Shown: positions 5,729-5,934 of the stretch, piece by piece
Numbering within the stretch: position 1 is the first letter of the stretch
How the letters are laid out: each line of letters starts with the position of its first letter
Assembly (NCBI GenBank): GCA_034180465.1
Contig: JAXFOH010000085.1
Span: 1-5,934, forward strand
Direction of reading: 5' to 3'
Source: CAKUIA01 sp034180465
GTDB lineage: Bacteria > Verrucomicrobiota > Verrucomicrobiia > Opitutales > Intestinicryptomonadaceae
DNA: 5,934 nucleotides
Program-made: the position numbers and the translations under genes
The notes under the pieces: model-generated
Told to the model about the DNA's origin: nothing
Seen by the model: only the letters and a program-made list of their open reading frames with translations
Database searches by the model: none

Positions 5729-5934
5729 ATGTTTAAAAGAAATAAGGCCTTTGTTTTGCTTATAGCCATTGTTGTGGCGGTGCTTTTTGCCGCCGGCATT
5801 TTATACGGCGAAAGCGCCTTGGCTTTTTACAACGAATTGCTTGCATATTCCAAGCAGTATATGGACAGGCTAAACGAAGCTCCCTTGTGGGTATACCCGC
5901 TTTTGCTTGCGGTGTTGCCCGTTTTTATGCTGCC
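5729..5934 (+). CDS. Membrane protein, N-terminal part only (possibly VTT/DedA-like)
   Basis: An open frame starts at ATG 5729 and runs off the window end after 68 codons. A basic N terminus (MFKRNK) leads into a transmembrane helix (about residues 7-25). A short amphipathic stretch with ESALAFYNELLAYSKQYMDR (28-47) follows, and then a second hydrophobic segment beginning WVYPLLLAVLPVF (54-66). A membrane-anchored start followed by a hydrophobic LP-rich segment resembles SNARE-associated/VTT (DedA, TVP38-type) proteins, but too little is present to be sure. An in-frame stop lies at 5711-5713, so the start cannot be further upstream in ATG form. AGGA lies 12 nt before the ATG, rather far for a Shine-Dalgarno. 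The 42 bp gap after the nucleosidase gene has no clear terminator, so read-through is possible. A role in menaquinone synthesis is not indicated. Confidence 0.6.
   Translation, partial: MFKRNKAFVLLIAIVVAVLFAAGILYGESALAFYNELLAYSKQYMDRLNEAPLWVYPLLLAVLPVFML

Overview
The window is a compact gene cluster for menaquinone (vitamin K2) synthesis by the futalosine route, starting from chorismate. Seven complete genes and one partial gene fill almost all of it. Five overlapping genes run rightward (1562-5686): an MqnE-type aminofutalosine synthase, MqnA chorismate dehydratase, MqnC cyclic dehypoxanthine-futalosine synthase, MqnD dihydroxynaphthoate synthase and a short MqnB-type nucleosidase. Two genes run leftward from the same ~100 bp divergent promoter region: a UbiA-family prenyltransferase (MqnP-like, 604-1461) and a UbiX flavin prenyltransferase (7-588).

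The genes form one pathway. MqnA dehydrates chorismate to 3-[(1-carboxyvinyl)oxy]benzoate. MqnE joins this to the adenosyl part of S-adenosylmethionine, giving aminofutalosine. The nucleosidase removes the base, MqnC closes the second ring by radical chemistry, and MqnD releases 1,4-dihydroxy-6-naphthoate. The UbiA-like protein would add the isoprenoid tail. UbiX would supply prenylated FMN to a UbiD-type decarboxylase, which is not in the window. The final methyltransferase (MenG/UbiE type) and an MqnX-type aminofutalosine deaminase are also absent. The nucleosidase may therefore act directly on aminofutalosine, or the deaminase may lie elsewhere.

The four junctions in the rightward run overlap by 8, 4, 11 and 10 bp, which points to one transcript with coupled translation. 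Shine-Dalgarno sequences are weak or absent. The proposed promoters place transcription starts only a few bases before the first gene on each side. After the nucleosidase, a 42 bp gap without a clear terminator leads to a truncated membrane-protein gene (5729 to the window end).

The organism is a bacterium of moderate G+C by eye, with frequent ATA (Ile) and TTG (Leu) codons. A full futalosine cluster with UbiA/UbiX partners fits several anaerobic or microaerophilic Gram-negative groups. The divergence of the proteins and the final membrane gene make a Verrucomicrobiota/PVC-type lineage a reasonable guess, but the sequence does not prove it. I see no mobile elements, CRISPR arrays, tRNAs or rRNAs. 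I also see no wholly new system; the interest lies in unusual residues in known enzymes and in the regulatory layout.
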